In this document: positions 45,418 through 53,829 of the stretch, piece after piece
Layout: the number at the start of each line of letters is the position of its first letter
Position numbering within the stretch: the stretch's first letter is position 1
Assembly (NCBI RefSeq): GCF_000382405.1
Contig: NZ_KB908274.1
Span: forward strand, 24,187 to 88,186
From: Mycobacterium sp. 141
Lineage (GTDB): Bacteria > Actinomycetota > Actinomycetes > Mycobacteriales > Mycobacteriaceae
DNA length: 64,000 nt
Direction: 5' to 3'
Program-made: the position numbers and the translations under genes
The notes under the pieces: model-generated
What the model was told of the DNA's origin: nothing
What the model saw: the letters and a program-made list of their open reading frames with translations, nothing else
Database searches by the model: none

Positions 45418-48353
45418 TGAACGCACCATTGCGCACCACCGACGGTGGCCGTATCGACCGGAACACCGTGCACACCTTCACTTTCAACGATCGTGGACTG
45501 ACGGGGTACGCCGGCGACACACTCGCCTCGGCCTTGCTGGCCAACGGCGTGCACCAGGTGACCACCAGCATCAAACTGGGCCGGCCCCGTGGCTTCACCT
45601 CGGCGTGGGCTGAGGACACCGGTGGTCTCGTCCAGATCGAATACCCCTTCCCCGAGCCGATGCTCCTCGCGACCACCGTCGAACTGTTCGACGGGCTCGT
45701 GGCGCGTGGCATCCCCGGCCAGGGGCGTCTGGCCGAAACCGCCGACCCCGCAAAGTACGACGCCACTCACGTCCACACCGACGTGCTGGTCGCCGGCGCC
45801 GGGCCGGCCGGCTTGGCCGCCGCACTGACCGCGGCCCGCGCGGGCGCCCGGGTGGTGCTGCTCGACGAGCAGAGCGAAGCCGGAGGGGCCCTGCTGGGCA
45901 GCACCGACACCATCGACGGCAAGCCCGCCCTGGAGTGGGTCGCCGACGTCACCGCCGAGCTGGCCACCTACCCCGAGGTGTTGCACCTGCAGCGCACCAC
46001 CGCGTTCGGTCACTACGACGACGGCTTCGTGCTCGCGGTGCAGCGGCGCACCGACCACCTCGGTGCCGCGGCACCCGCGCAGATCAGCCGTCAGCGGGTG
46101 TGGCGCATCCGCGCTCGGCAGGTCATCGTGGCCGCCGGTGCACATGAGCGTCCTGTGGTCTTCACCGATAACGACCGGCCCGGCATCATGCTGGCGAGCG
46201 GTGCCCGGACCTTCCTGAATCGCTACGGCGTCAAGGTCGGCGAGCAGGCGGTGGTGTTCACCACCAACGACAGCGCTTACCTCGCGGCCTTCGAGCTGCA
46301 CGCCGCCGGTGTGACGGTCGACGCGATCGTCGACGCCCGCCCTGACGTCGCCGCGCGCTTGTACGAGGAATGCGCCGGCCGCGGCATCGAACTGCGGACC
46401 GGCTCGGTGGTGCGCGGAATCCGCGGCCAGGACCGCGTCAGCCACGCGCTCGTCGCCCGCTCCGGCAGTACCCATGCCGTCTCGGTGGCCTGCGACGTGC
46501 TGCTGGTCAGCGGCGGCTGGAACCCGGCGGTGCACCTCTTCAGCCAGGCCCGCGGCGTCCTGCGTTACGACGAGGCCCTTGGCGCGTTCGTGCCCGGTGA
46601 GCCGATGTCCGGTGTCCACGTCGTCGGTGCTGCCAACGGTGTGTTCGATCTGCCCGGCTGCCTGCGCAGCGGACGCAAGGCCGCGACGGCCGCGCTCGGT
46701 TCGCTCGGATTCACCGCCGAGGCCGAACCGTTTGGGGGCGAAGCTGATTCAATCCCGGACAGCGACGCCGGCATGGTGCTGTGGCGGGTCGCCGACCCGG
46801 CGGGCACGGCCAGCCAGTTCGTCGACGTCCAGCGCGATGCCACCGTCGCCGATGTGGAGCGCGCGGTCGGCGCGGGCATGCGGTCGATGGAGCACATCAA
46901 GCGCTACACCACCATCGGTACCGCGCACGATCAGGGCAAGACGTCCGGCGTGGTGGCCTCGGGCATCACCTCCGAACTGCTTGGTGTCCCGGTCGCTGAC
47001 CTGGGTGTCACCACTTTCCGCGCGCCCTACACTCCGGTGGCGTTCGCAGCCCTCGCGGGCCGCAGCCGCGGCCACATGTTCGACCCGGAACGCGTTACCG
47101 CCGTGCATGATTGGCACGTGGCCCGCGGAGCGGTGTTCGAAGACGTGGGCCAGTGGAAGCGGCCGCGCTACTACCCGGTGGACGGTGAAAGCATGGAGAC
47201 CGCGGTGCTGCGCGAGTGCGCGGCCACTCGCGGCGGCGTGGGCATCCTGGACGGCTCCACCCTCGGCAAGATCGACGTGCAGGGCCGCGACGCCGGGGCA
47301 TTCCTCGACCTGCTCTACACCAACATGATGAGCACGCTCAAGGTCGGCATGCTCCGCTACGGCGTGATGTGCGGTATCGACGGCATGGTCATCGACGACG
47401 GCACCGTGATGCGGTTGGCAAACGACCGATTTCAGGTGTTCACGACCACCGGCGGCGCCGCCCACATCCTGGAGTGGATGGAGGAATGGCTGCAGACCGA
47501 GTGGCCTCACCTGCGGGTGCGGATGACCTCGGTCACCGAGCAGTGGCACACCTTCCCCGTCGTCGGCCCGAAGTCTCGCGACGTGATCGGAGCTGTCTTC
47601 GGCGATCTCGACGTCAGCAACGAGGCGTTTCCGTTCATGGCGTGGCGCGACACCACGCTCGCCTGCGGACGCGAGGAGCACAAACAAGACGGCGGACGCG
47701 AGGAGCACAAACAAGATGACGGACGCGAGGAGCACAAACAACACGGCGTGCCAGTCCGGATCGGGCGGATCAGCTTCTCCGGTGAGCTGGCCTACGAGGT
47801 CAACGTCACCGGCTGGTACGCGACCGCGGTGTGGGAACGCCTCATCGCCGCCGGCGAGCCGTACGGGATCACGCCGTATGGCACCGAGACCATGCACGTG
47901 CTGCGCGCCGAGAAGGGCTACCCGATCATCGGGCAGGACACCGACGGCACCGTGACACCACAGGATCTCGGCATGAACTGGGTCGTGTCGAAGAAGAAGC
48001 CGGACTTCATCGGCAAGCGGTCGTTCACCCGCGCCGAGAACCTCAAACCGCTGCGCAAACAGTTCGTCGGGCTGCTGCCCGTCGATGCGCAGACCGTGCT
48101 TCCCGAGGGCGCCCAGATCATCGAGACCTGCACCGGAGGCGTGCTTCCTCCGCCGCCCGTGCCGATGCTCGGCCATGTCACGTCCAGCTATCGCAGCGCG
48201 GAGCTGGGCCGGCCGTTCGCCCTGGCCCTGGTCAAGGGCGGGCACGCCCGCATCGGCGAAACCCTGCACGTTCCCGTGGACGGCAGGTTGGTGTCCGTCG
48301 AGGTCACCAGCAGCGTCCTGGTCGATCCCGAAGGAGCACGCCGCGATGGCTGA
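45417..48353 (+). CDS. soxA: Sarcosine oxidase alpha subunit
   Basis: 978 aa. The N-terminal half has a 2Fe-2S-like fold and an NAD-binding domain (VLVAGAGPAGLAAALTAAR) with a second dinucleotide site. The C-terminal half (about 600-978) is a GcvT-type folate-binding domain that forms methylene-THF (KSRDVIGAVFGD, GELAYEVNVTGWYA, EKGYPIIGQDTDG). Residues 751-777 are an unusual triplicated GREEHKQDG insertion, not expected in the family. Operon neighbours are soxD and soxG, with overlaps on both sides. Confidence 0.95.
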   Translation: MNAPLRTTDGGRIDRNTVHTFTFNDRGLTGYAGDTLASALLANGVHQVTTSIKLGRPRGFTSAWAEDTGGLVQIEYPFPEPMLLATTVELFDGLVARGIPGQGRLAETADPAKYDATHVHTDVLVAGAGPAGLAAALTAARAGARVVLLDEQSEAGGALLGSTDTIDGKPALEWVADVTAELATYPEVLHLQRTTAFGHYDDGFVLAVQRRTDHLGAAAPAQISRQRVWRIRARQVIVAAGAHERPVVFTDNDRPGIMLASGARTFLNRYGVKVGEQAVVFTTNDSAYLAAFELHAAGVTVDAIVDARPDVAARLYEECAGRGIELRTGSVVRGIRGQDRVSHALVARSGSTHAVSVACDVLLVSGGWNPAVHLFSQARGVLRYDEALGAFVPGEPMSGVHVVGAANGVFDLPGCLRSGRKAATAALGSLGFTAEAEPFGGEADSIPDSDAGMVLWRVADPAGTASQFVDVQRDATVADVERAVGAGMRSMEHIKRYTTIGTAHDQGKTSGVVASGITSELLGVPVADLGVTTFRAPYTPVAFAALAGRSRGHMFDPERVTAVHDWHVARGAVFEDVGQWKRPRYYPVDGESMETAVLRECAATRGGVGILDGSTLGKIDVQGRDAGAFLDLLYTNMMSTLKVGMLRYGVMCGIDGMVIDDGTVMRLANDRFQVFTTTGGAAHILEWMEEWLQTEWPHLRVRMTSVTEQWHTFPVVGPKSRDVIGAVFGDLDVSNEAFPFMAWRDTTLACGREEHKQDGGREEHKQDDGREEHKQHGVPVRIGRISFSGELAYEVNVTGWYATAVWERLIAAGEPYGITPYGTETMHVLRAEKGYPIIGQDTDGTVTPQDLGMNWVVSKKKPDFIGKRSFTRAENLKPLRKQFVGLLPVDAQTVLPEGAQIIETCTGGVLPPPPVPMLGHVTSSYRSAELGRPFALALVKGGHARIGETLHVPVDGRLVSVEVTSSVLVDPEGARRDG
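47667..47747 (+). repeat. 27-bp in-frame triplication inside soxA
   Basis: Three consecutive 27-bp units starting at 47667, 47694 and 47721 encode GREEHKQDG, GREEHKQDD and GREEHKQHG. They sit in the GcvT-like domain just before VPVRIGRISFSGE. Each contains AGGAG, and the second unit ends in a potential ATG, so the sequence looks borrowed from a gene-start region. Confidence 0.88.
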
Positions 48354-48939
48354 CACCCTGTACCGCCAAAGCCCCCTGCAGGACTGGCATTCTCGGTTCG
48401 CCGAGCTGCCGCCCTCGGCACAACTCGCCGAGGAGCCCTTCGTCACCATGGTCGATCTGTGGGTCGATCCCGGTGGTGCCGGCGCTGCCGCCGCGGCCGG
48501 GGTCCTCGGTGTCGACGCGCTGCCCACCACCCCGTCGACCGTGGTGAACGGCTCGGACACCACGGTGATCTGGTTCGGGCCCGACGAATGGCTCGTCACC
48601 TCGACCGGCCGGCCCGGTGCAGAGCTGGAGACTCAGCTGCGGGCCGTGGTCGCCGAGTTCGACGGCGCCGCCGTCGACGTCTCCGCGCAGCGCACGACGC
48701 TGCGGTTGCGTGGCGCGCATGCCCGTGACGTGCTGGCCAAGGGCTGCTCACTGGATCTGCATCCGTCGGTCTTCGGGCCGGGCGCCGCCGCGCAGACCAT
48801 GCTCGGGCTTACCGCCGTCGTCCTGATCCCCTTGGCCGACAACGGAACCGACTACCGCATCCTGGTGCGGTCGTCGTTCGCCCGTTACCTCGCGGAGTGG
48901 CTGGTCGACGCTGCCGAGGAGTACGCGGTCACGTGGTAG
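48346..48939 (+). CDS. soxG: Sarcosine oxidase gamma subunit
   Basis: 197 aa, related to the folate-binding GcvT fold (WFGPDEWLVTST, VDVSAQRTTLRLRGAHARDVL, DYRILVRSSFARYLAEWL). ATG 48346 follows AAGGAG and overlaps the soxA end by 8 bp. Completes a full soxBDAG set. Confidence 0.93.
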   Translation: MADTLYRQSPLQDWHSRFAELPPSAQLAEEPFVTMVDLWVDPGGAGAAAAAGVLGVDALPTTPSTVVNGSDTTVIWFGPDEWLVTSTGRPGAELETQLRAVVAEFDGAAVDVSAQRTTLRLRGAHARDVLAKGCSLDLHPSVFGPGAAAQTMLGLTAVVLIPLADNGTDYRILVRSSFARYLAEWLVDAAEEYAVTW

Positions 48940-49011
48940 CCGGGTACCTATCCGGCCAAAAGCTCGGACCCTTGACCGGCCCCGCAGCCTGCCGTACCGT
49001 TTAAAGTGAAC

Positions 49012-49021
49012 TGATATATCA
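49012..49021. promoter_or_regulatory. Putative GntR operator upstream of the 81-aa gene
   Basis: Perfect TGATATATCA in the context GTGAACTGATATATCAGACG, 59 bases before the start of the small gene. Same sequence as the site before glyA. Confidence 0.7.
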
Positions 49022-49079
49022 GACGGCGATCAATAGTTCGATATTGGTGTCGCAGTCAAAGCAGACGGGAGACCGGGAG

Positions 49080-49325
49080 ATGCATCTCGATTGGTATGAC
49101 CGATGCATCGTGAGCTTCGTGTTGGACTCCGATCTGCTGTCCCGGCCCGACAAGGAGAGCACCCGGGCGCAGTTCGGAATGGATGCGCGCAGGATTATGA
49201 AGCGGTTCGACGCCGTCCTCGACGTGTCCGTATCGCAGCACCTCCCCCTCGATGCCGCAGACATGGATCTGGTGAACCGGGCGATGCAGTACCGGGCGAT
49301 CGCCCGCCCGCCGTACGCCTGCTAA
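49080..49325 (+). CDS. 81-aa hypothetical protein in the sarcosine regulon
   Basis: ATG 49080 follows GGGAG at good spacing; the upstream in-frame GTG 49044 is less likely. The protein is predicted soluble and mostly helical, begins MHLDWYDRCIVSFVLDSD and ends PPYAC. It has its own TGATATATCA operator and lies 140 bases after soxG, so it seems to be controlled with sarcosine catabolism. No family recognised. Confidence 0.65.
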   Translation: MHLDWYDRCIVSFVLDSDLLSRPDKESTRAQFGMDARRIMKRFDAVLDVSVSQHLPLDAADMDLVNRAMQYRAIARPPYAC

Positions 49326-49332
49326 GCCGCAG

Positions 49333-49395
49333 CGCCGAACGTGAACAAGGTGGCGAAATCGGCCACAAAGCTCGCCATCTTGTTCACGTTGGGCG
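49333..49395. terminator. Bidirectional hairpin between the 81-aa gene and glmS
   Basis: 24-base arms (49333-49356 and 49372-49395), complementary except for two positions, around GTGAACAAGGTGGCGA. The convergent arrangement suits shared termination. Confidence 0.78.
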
Positions 49396-49400
49396 ACAAG

Positions 49401-51266
49401 CTATTCGACGGTGACGGACTTGGCCAGATTGCGTGGTTTGTCGACGTCGTATCCGCGGGCCCGGGCCACCCCGGCGGCGAACACCTGCAACGGAATCGTC
49501 GACAGCAGCGGTTGGAAAAGCGTTGACACCACGGGTATCTCGATGAGGTGATCGGCGTACGGCCGCACCGTGTCGTCACCCTCCTCGGCGATGACGATGG
49601 TGATCGCGCCTCGCGCCTGGATCTCCCGGATGTTGCTGAGCAGCTTGGCGTGCAGCGTCTGAGCGTTCTTGGGTGAGGGCATCACCACGATCACCGGCAG
49701 GCCTTCGTCGACCAGCGCGATCGGACCGTGCTTGAGCTCACCGGCGGCGAAACCCTCGGCGTGCATGTACGCCAGCTCCTTGAGCTTGAGCGCACCCTCC
49801 AGTGCCACGGGGTAGCCCACGTGACGCCCGAGGAACAGCACCGCCGACGACGGTGCGAACTGCTGCGCCAACCGGCTCACCGGCTCGATACCCGCAAGCA
49901 CCCGGGTCACCAGCTCCGGCATGGCTTCCAGCTCGTGGTACTCGCGCTGCACCTCGTCGGGGTACTTGGTGCCGCGCGCCTGCGCAAGCGCCAGGCCGAC
50001 AAGGTAGTTGGCGGCGATCTGGGCCAGGAACGTCTTGGTGGCCGCCACCCCGATCTCCGGCCCGGCCCGGGTGTAGAGGACAGCGTCAGCCTCGCGCGGA
50101 ATCTGGCTGCCGTTGGTGTTGCAGATCGCCAGCACTTTGGCCTTCTGCGCCTTGGCATGCCGGACCGCCTCGAGCGTGTCAGCGGTCTCGCCGGACTGCG
50201 AGATGGCGATCACCAGCGTGCTGCGATCCAGCACGGGGTCGCGGTAGCGGAACTCGCTGGCAAGCTCGACCTCGACGGGCAGCCGGGTCCAGTGCTCGAT
50301 GGCGTACTTGGCCAGCAGGCCCGAGTGGTAGGCAGTCCCGCAGGCGACGATGAACACCTTGTCGACCTCGCGGAGTTCCTGATCGCTCAACCGCTGCTCG
50401 TCGAGCACGATGCGGCCATCGACAAAGTGCCCCAGCAGGGTCGCGGCCACGGCCGTCGGCTGCTCGGCGATCTCCTTGAGCATGAAGTAGTCGTAGCCAC
50501 ACTTCTCGGCGGCGTCGAGATCCCAGTCGATGTAAAACTCGCGGTAGTCGACATTGGTGTTGCCGAAGAAGTCGGTGACCCGGTAGCCGTCGGCGGTGAT
50601 CACGACGGCCTGGTCCTGGCCCAGTTCGACGGCGTTGCGCGTGTGCTCGATAAATGCCGCGACGTCGGAGCCCACGAACATCTCGCCGTCGCCGACACCG
50701 ACCACCAGCGGGGTTGATCGGCGGGCCGCCACGATGGTGCCGGGATCTTCGGCACTGGCGAACACCAGCGTGAAGTGGCCTTCCAGCCGCTGCAGCACGG
50801 CCAGTACCGAGGCCGGGAAGTCGCCTGCGGTGTCGCCGTGGGCGTACTGCCGGGCCACCAGATGCACGACCACCTCGGTGTCGGTGTCGCTGGCGAACTC
50901 GACCCCGGCGGCTTCCAGCTCGGCGCGCAGGCCGGCGAAGTTCTCGATGATGCCGTTGTGGACGACGGCGATCTTGCCCGCGGCGTCGCGGTGCGGGTGC
51001 GCATTGCGGTCGGTGGGCCTGCCGTGGGTTGCCCAGCGGGTGTGGCCAAGACCTGTGCTGCCGGTCAGCAGGGCGGGGTCGGTCTCGGCGAGCGCGGCCT
51101 CCAGGTTGGCCAGACGACCGGCGCGGCGACGTACCGTCAGCCCACCCCGGCCGTCAACCAGCGCGATCCCCGCGGAGTCGTAGCCCCGGTATTCCATCCG
51201 GCGCAGCGCCTCGACCACGATGCCGCAGGCCGGGCGCGTCCCGACGTAGCCGACGATTCCACACAT
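49401..51266 (-). CDS. glmS: Glutamine-fructose-6-phosphate aminotransferase
   Basis: 621 aa. GlmS makes glucosamine-6-phosphate, first step to UDP-GlcNAc. The N-terminal Ntn amidotransferase starts MCGIVGYVGTRPACG with Cys2 as nucleophile after Met removal. Two SIS sugar-isomerase domains follow (about 295-430 and 470-600, with ISQSGETADTLEAVRHAK and GRHVGYPVALEGALKLKEL). The C-terminus is DKPRNLAKSVTVE. ATG 51266 is fixed by the need for Cys2. No ribozyme-like element was seen upstream. Confidence 0.98.
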   Translation of the reverse strand: MCGIVGYVGTRPACGIVVEALRRMEYRGYDSAGIALVDGRGGLTVRRRAGRLANLEAALAETDPALLTGSTGLGHTRWATHGRPTDRNAHPHRDAAGKIAVVHNGIIENFAGLRAELEAAGVEFASDTDTEVVVHLVARQYAHGDTAGDFPASVLAVLQRLEGHFTLVFASAEDPGTIVAARRSTPLVVGVGDGEMFVGSDVAAFIEHTRNAVELGQDQAVVITADGYRVTDFFGNTNVDYREFYIDWDLDAAEKCGYDYFMLKEIAEQPTAVAATLLGHFVDGRIVLDEQRLSDQELREVDKVFIVACGTAYHSGLLAKYAIEHWTRLPVEVELASEFRYRDPVLDRSTLVIAISQSGETADTLEAVRHAKAQKAKVLAICNTNGSQIPREADAVLYTRAGPEIGVAATKTFLAQIAANYLVGLALAQARGTKYPDEVQREYHELEAMPELVTRVLAGIEPVSRLAQQFAPSSAVLFLGRHVGYPVALEGALKLKELAYMHAEGFAAGELKHGPIALVDEGLPVIVVMPSPKNAQTLHAKLLSNIREIQARGAITIVIAEEGDDTVRPYADHLIEIPVVSTLFQPLLSTIPLQVFAAGVARARGYDVDKPRNLAKSVTVE

Positions 51267-51372
51267 AGACTCCCAGGATAGTGCAATCGGCGACGGGACC
51301 CGATTCTGCGCCGATGGCCGTTGACGCAAATCACCTGCCGGCACATTCGGTGACCGATTCCGCACCGTGGGC

Positions 51373-51378
51373 TACGGT
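51373..51378 (+). promoter_or_regulatory. -10 element for a leaderless transcript
   Basis: TACGGT fits TANNNT and lies 6 bases before the GTG at 51385, consistent with leaderless transcription. Confidence 0.5.
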
Positions 51379-51384
51379 CAACCC

Positions 51385-52236
51385 GTGGCCAGCACCAGGA
51401 AGCTCTTCAGCGCGTTGACCCGCCGCGGCCCGCATCGCGTACTGCGCGGTGACCTGGCGTTCGCCGGCGTTCCGGGTGTCGTCTACACGCCCGAGGCCGG
51501 CCTGAACCTGCCTGGTGTGGCGTTCGGTCATGACTGGCTGGCAAAAGGCGAGAACTACACGCGGACCCTGGAACACCTGGCGTCCTGGGGCATCGTCGCG
51601 GCCGCACCCAGCACTGAAACCGGTGTGGCGCCCTCGGTGCTGAACTTCGCCTTCGACCTGGGCGCGACGTTGGACATCGTCAGCGGTGTCCGGCTGGGCC
51701 CCGGCAAGATCAGCGTCCATCCGGCCAAGCGGGGCCTGGTCGGCCACGGTTTCGGCGGTTCTGCGGCGGTGTTCGCGGCGGCCGGGATGGCGTCCGGACC
51801 CCAGGCTCCGAAGGCAGTGGCCGCGCTGTTCCCGACGGTCACCAAGCCGCCCGCCGAGCATCCGGCGGCGGCGCTGAAGCTGCCCGGGCTGATCCTCGCG
51901 GCCACCGGCGACTCGCTGAACCTGCGCTCCAACGCCACCGAACTGGCCGCCGCATGGCACGGGGTGACGCTGCGCACCGTGGACAAGGCCGAGCCCGCCG
52001 GGCTGGTGGAGGGCCGCAAGCTCGGCCGGTTCATCGGGCTGCCCGGCCCCGACCGCCGCACGCAGAAGGCAGTCCGGGCATTGCTCACCGGGTACCTGCT
52101 GGCCGCTCTGACCGGCGACAAGGCCTATCGCGACTTCGCCGACCCGGAGGCGGTACTGCCCCGCAGCGGGTTCGCCGATCCCGATGCCCCGCCGGTCCAA
52201 CTGGAGGACAAGGTCGCCGCGCTGCTCAAGGGCTGA
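51385..52236 (+). CDS. Alpha/beta-hydrolase-fold protein lacking the nucleophile
   Basis: 283 aa, similar in place and length to Rv3438. The fold is recognisable: VVYTPEAG, VAFGHDWLAKGENY and a loop at the nucleophile elbow. But the elbow reads GHGFGG (120-125), with Gly122 where Ser or Cys should be. GTG 51385 is chosen for the leaderless promoter; GTG 51367 is the alternative. It may be a pseudo-enzyme or bind rather than cleave its ligand. Confidence 0.78.
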   Translation: MASTRKLFSALTRRGPHRVLRGDLAFAGVPGVVYTPEAGLNLPGVAFGHDWLAKGENYTRTLEHLASWGIVAAAPSTETGVAPSVLNFAFDLGATLDIVSGVRLGPGKISVHPAKRGLVGHGFGGSAAVFAAAGMASGPQAPKAVAALFPTVTKPPAEHPAAALKLPGLILAATGDSLNLRSNATELAAAWHGVTLRTVDKAEPAGLVEGRKLGRFIGLPGPDRRTQKAVRALLTGYLLAALTGDKAYRDFADPEAVLPRSGFADPDAPPVQLEDKVAALLKG

Positions 52237-52454
52237 GCACGCGCAGGCGAATTCGACGTCATGCCCCAAGACCTGCCGCCAGGTGTGGCGAGGCGAGAAC
52301 GTCAACTAAAGAACAACCGCGAACGTATTCCGATCACTATCGCGACGCTGGGAGCCGAAGCGCGCAATGGCTCCGCCATCCGGTGACGGCTGAGCCCACG
52401 TCCAAACTTCTGGACTCGCCCCCCAGTTGGCCCGCAACGCGATAGAGATACGGA

Positions 52455-53816
52455 GTGGGAAATTGGGAAGGTCAGGCGGGCCGCTGGCTGCGCAGTACGT
52501 TGACCGGCTGGCAGAAGCCCACATTGCGCCCCGTCGACAACAGCGGCGAAGGCGCCGAGAGCTTGGTGGGCTTCGTTCTGACGGCGGCGGTGGTCGGCGC
52601 ACTGACCGGCCTCGCCGCGGCCAGCTTCCGGTTACTTCTGGTCCGGGCGGCCAAGTGGCGTGAAACGCTGTCCGGCTGGGCCCACGGCGGCTGGTGGGGC
52701 CTGATCGTCGTGGTAGCCATCTGCGCCGCGTGCACAGCGGTCGCGGCGGCACTGGTGGCACGCGTCGAACCGAATGCCGTAGGCAGCGGCATCCCGCGCG
52801 TCGAAGCGGTCGTCGAGGGCCGTGCCGACCCCGGCCGATTCTGGATTCTGCCGATCAAGTACGTCGGCGGTCTGCTGTCGCTGGGCGCCGGTCTGGCGCT
52901 CGGACGCGAGGGGCCATCGGTGCAGATGGGTGGTTCGATAGCAGTGATCATCGCGTCGGCGACCCGCCGATCTCAGGCTGATCTGAGGATTCTGGCCGCC
53001 GGCGGTGCAGCTGCCGGCCTGGCGACCGCCTTCAACGCGCCTATCGCCGGCGGAGTGTTCGTGCTGGAGGAGCTCGTCAAGCGCTTCGATCCCCGAACCA
53101 CCCTCGGCACCCTCGTGGCCACGGCATCGGGGTTCATGGTGGCCTACCCGCTCATCCATTCCGGCACCGATTTCCACATGCCGCAGCTGGCCGAACCCCG
53201 TCTGGCCGACGCTGGTTGGGTGGTGGCCGTCGGCATCGTCACCGGCGTACTGGGAGTGCTTTACAACAAGGCCATCATGTTCGGTCTGCACAGGGCCGAT
53301 ACCAGCCGATGGCCGGTCGAGATGCGTGCCGCCGTCATCGGCGGGGGTGTGGGAATTCTCGTCTGGTGCGCGCCAGACCTTGCCGGTGGTGGCGACAACC
53401 TGACTCAGCAAGCACTCCTTGGCCACGGCGCGATTTGGGCTGTCATCGGGGTGCTGGCGTTGCGTTTCGTCCTTGGCGCCGCGTCTTACGCAGCGGGAAC
53501 CCCGGGCGGTCTGTTCGCACCGATGCTCGTGCTCGGTGCGTACACCGGACTCATCGTCGCACTGGTAGCCGCCCACTTCGTCCCGCATGCCCCGCCCAGT
53601 CCGGCGGCTCTCGCCCTGATCGGGATGGCATCGTTCTTCACCGCCAGCGTGCATGCCCCAGTTACCGGTCTGATCCTCGCCACAGAGCTCACCGGCACCA
53701 CCAATCAACTGCCACCGATGCTCGGCGCATGCGCCACGGCGCTACTGGTCGCCATGGTCCTGCGGTCACGACCCATCTACGGCCTGCTCGCCGACCGCGC
53801 TGCCACCCCGACCTGA
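52455..53816 (+). CDS. ClC-family chloride channel/transporter
   Basis: 453 aa with about ten or more membrane helices. Signature motifs are GSGIP (110-114), GREGP (150-154) with the gating glutamate Glu152, and GTPGGLFAP for the third anion-binding loop. A glutamate in FVLEELVKRF (near 205) matches the internal proton-transfer residue of the E. coli exchanger, so a Cl-/H+ antiporter is likely. Start is GTG 52455; the upstream GC-poor 200 bp hold no gene. Confidence 0.93.
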   Translation: MGNWEGQAGRWLRSTLTGWQKPTLRPVDNSGEGAESLVGFVLTAAVVGALTGLAAASFRLLLVRAAKWRETLSGWAHGGWWGLIVVVAICAACTAVAAALVARVEPNAVGSGIPRVEAVVEGRADPGRFWILPIKYVGGLLSLGAGLALGREGPSVQMGGSIAVIIASATRRSQADLRILAAGGAAAGLATAFNAPIAGGVFVLEELVKRFDPRTTLGTLVATASGFMVAYPLIHSGTDFHMPQLAEPRLADAGWVVAVGIVTGVLGVLYNKAIMFGLHRADTSRWPVEMRAAVIGGGVGILVWCAPDLAGGGDNLTQQALLGHGAIWAVIGVLALRFVLGAASYAAGTPGGLFAPMLVLGAYTGLIVALVAAHFVPHAPPSPAALALIGMASFFTASVHAPVTGLILATELTGTTNQLPPMLGACATALLVAMVLRSRPIYGLLADRAATPT

Positions 53817-53829
53817 TCCGATCAACCTA

